Positions 63,449 to 64,000 of a stretch of DNA of 64,000 nucleotides are shown here, piece after piece. The notes under the pieces are model-generated. The model ran no database searches, was not told the DNA's origin, and worked only from the letters and a program-made list of their open reading frames with translations. Within the stretch, counting starts at the first letter, position 1. Every line of letters begins with the position of its first letter. Where the stretch lies: positions 80,191 through 144,190 of the forward strand of contig CAZCNL010000008.1 of NCBI GenBank assembly GCA_964500435.1, in the 5' to 3' direction. The translations under genes and the position numbers were made by a program. Source of the DNA: GWF2-33-9 sp964500435. Its GTDB lineage: Bacteria; Bacteroidota; Ignavibacteria; Kapaibacteriales; UBA2268.

Positions 63449-64000
63449 TTATTTTTTCCTCGAAAGATTATGTATGTTTGTCCTTCTGAGTGCTATATCA
63501 ATATCGTTTCCCCGAAGAGTTGTTTTCAATTCTTGGCTTGCTAGTAATTTTTCTACTCTATCTAGTTTAGCTATTAGCATAGAATTTGAATTTGCTCCTG
63601 CCATTTGAACTGTAGCAATTAATTGAGAATCGTTGAAAATCCATTCTCGGTTTCTGCCTCCCAAGCGTGAACCATCTCCAATAATAGCCATAGTCGGTTG
63701 GTCAATTCTACCACCAGTTGAAAAGCTAAGGATTGTTGATATTATTGGGTCTGTTATTGCCTTAACCGCCGCATTGATTGCTGTTGTTATTACGGGAATT
63801 GCAACAACATTTGCAGGGAAAGGCAAAGCTGATATATACTGCATTGTTCCGGGAGACAATACCAAATCCAAGATAAATGCTGAAGCCTTTGCTTGCAACA
63901 TACCTGCAAGTTGTGAAAAGAATTTTCTCCAACTGTCTGCTGCAGCTTCCGGGTCGCCTGCGAATAGATTACTCAAACTATCGGTAACTGTTGTTTGAAG
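63449..64000 (-). CDS. Phage tail tape-measure-like protein, partial
   Basis: The frame is open to the right edge, so only the C-terminal part (about 184 codons) is seen; its true start lies outside. The region has SFSTGGRIDQPTMAIIGDGS and NREWIFNDSQLIATV, followed by a short coiled coil (LDRVEKLLAS) and RGNDIDIALRRTN, which together are typical of the C-terminus of prophage tape-measure proteins. A hydrophobic stretch (NVVAIPVITTAINAAVKAI) precedes it. This marks the entry into a prophage or tail-like element that continues to the right. Confidence 0.75.
   Translation of the reverse strand, partial: LQTTVTDSLSNLFAGDPEAAADSWRKFFSQLAGMLQAKASAFILDLVLSPGTMQYISALPFPANVVAIPVITTAINAAVKAITDPIISTILSFSTGGRIDQPTMAIIGDGSRLGGRNREWIFNDSQLIATVQMAGANSNSMLIAKLDRVEKLLASQELKTTLRGNDIDIALRRTNIHNLSRKK

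Noticed and set aside
1..64000. CRISPR arrays, insertion sequences, rRNA
   Set aside because: No regularly spaced repeats, transposase genes or rRNA segments were seen.

Overview
The window reads as an AT-rich (roughly 30% G+C by eye) chromosomal segment of a flagellated Gram-negative bacterium. Outer-membrane and periplasmic genes (TolC, Wza-like export protein, FlgH/FlgI rings) set the envelope type. A DUF6029-like outer-membrane protein, many signal peptides ending in an A-Q-like site, and a fragment resembling a type IX sorting domain point to the Bacteroidota/Chlorobiota group. A full flg operon is uncommon in mainstream Bacteroidota, so a flagellated relative such as Kapabacteria or Ignavibacteria is the best guess; this is inference, because no rRNA is present. 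HydF suggests anaerobic hydrogen metabolism somewhere in the genome, while a Fe/Mn superoxide dismutase suggests oxygen exposure.

Layout. 1-7594 (minus strand): one flagellar-regulation operon, flhF, flhG, a coiled-coil membrane protein, fliA, an HDOD protein, a histidine-kinase-like ATPase, an AMIN/TPR-like membrane protein and a secreted protein cut by the left edge. 7738-20490: housekeeping genes (deoC, S66 peptidase, ybaK, hydF, tRNA-Glu, dprA, prenyl synthase, AddB-like nuclease) plus two adjacent UmuD-like genes, one of which has lost its catalytic dyad. 20555-25383 (minus): polysaccharide export pair followed by a RelA/SpoT homologue with an intact hydrolase domain and a degenerate synthetase domain. 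25487-31744: suhB, dapF, M20 amidohydrolase, clpP, clpX, rarA. 31868-35895: FmdE-like protein, PLP decarboxylase and KimA-like APC permease; the last two share an almost identical 45-bp upstream element. 36037-42353: TetR, TolC, adaptor and RND pump, with a palindromic operator candidate before tetR and a strong terminator after the pump. 42576-50370: sod, DUF6029, EamA, CheR-like, lipoprotein, purN, maf, murQ and EVE genes.

50415-59748 (minus) is a single eleven-gene flagellar operon: flgF, flgG, flgA, flgH, flgI, flgJ (fused to an SLT transglycosylase), flgN, an unknown gene, flgK, flgL, motA. It supplies rod, rings, hook-filament junction and stator, and would be controlled with FliA and placed by FlhF/FlhG from the first operon. 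tatC follows on the plus strand.

60921-64000 is an accessory junction. It holds a type II restriction enzyme gene broken by two in-frame stops, its intact DNA methyltransferase, a truncated MazF/PemK toxin remnant, a 16-17 bp piece that matches the 3' end of a tRNA (candidate attachment site), and the C-terminal part of a phage tape-measure-like gene that runs off the right edge. The most interesting signals are the inactive UmuD paralogue, the decayed restriction system beside the putative att site, the RND pump without its usual proton-relay aspartates, the RelA/SpoT homologue with a degenerate synthetase, and the unusual flhF/fliA operon tail.
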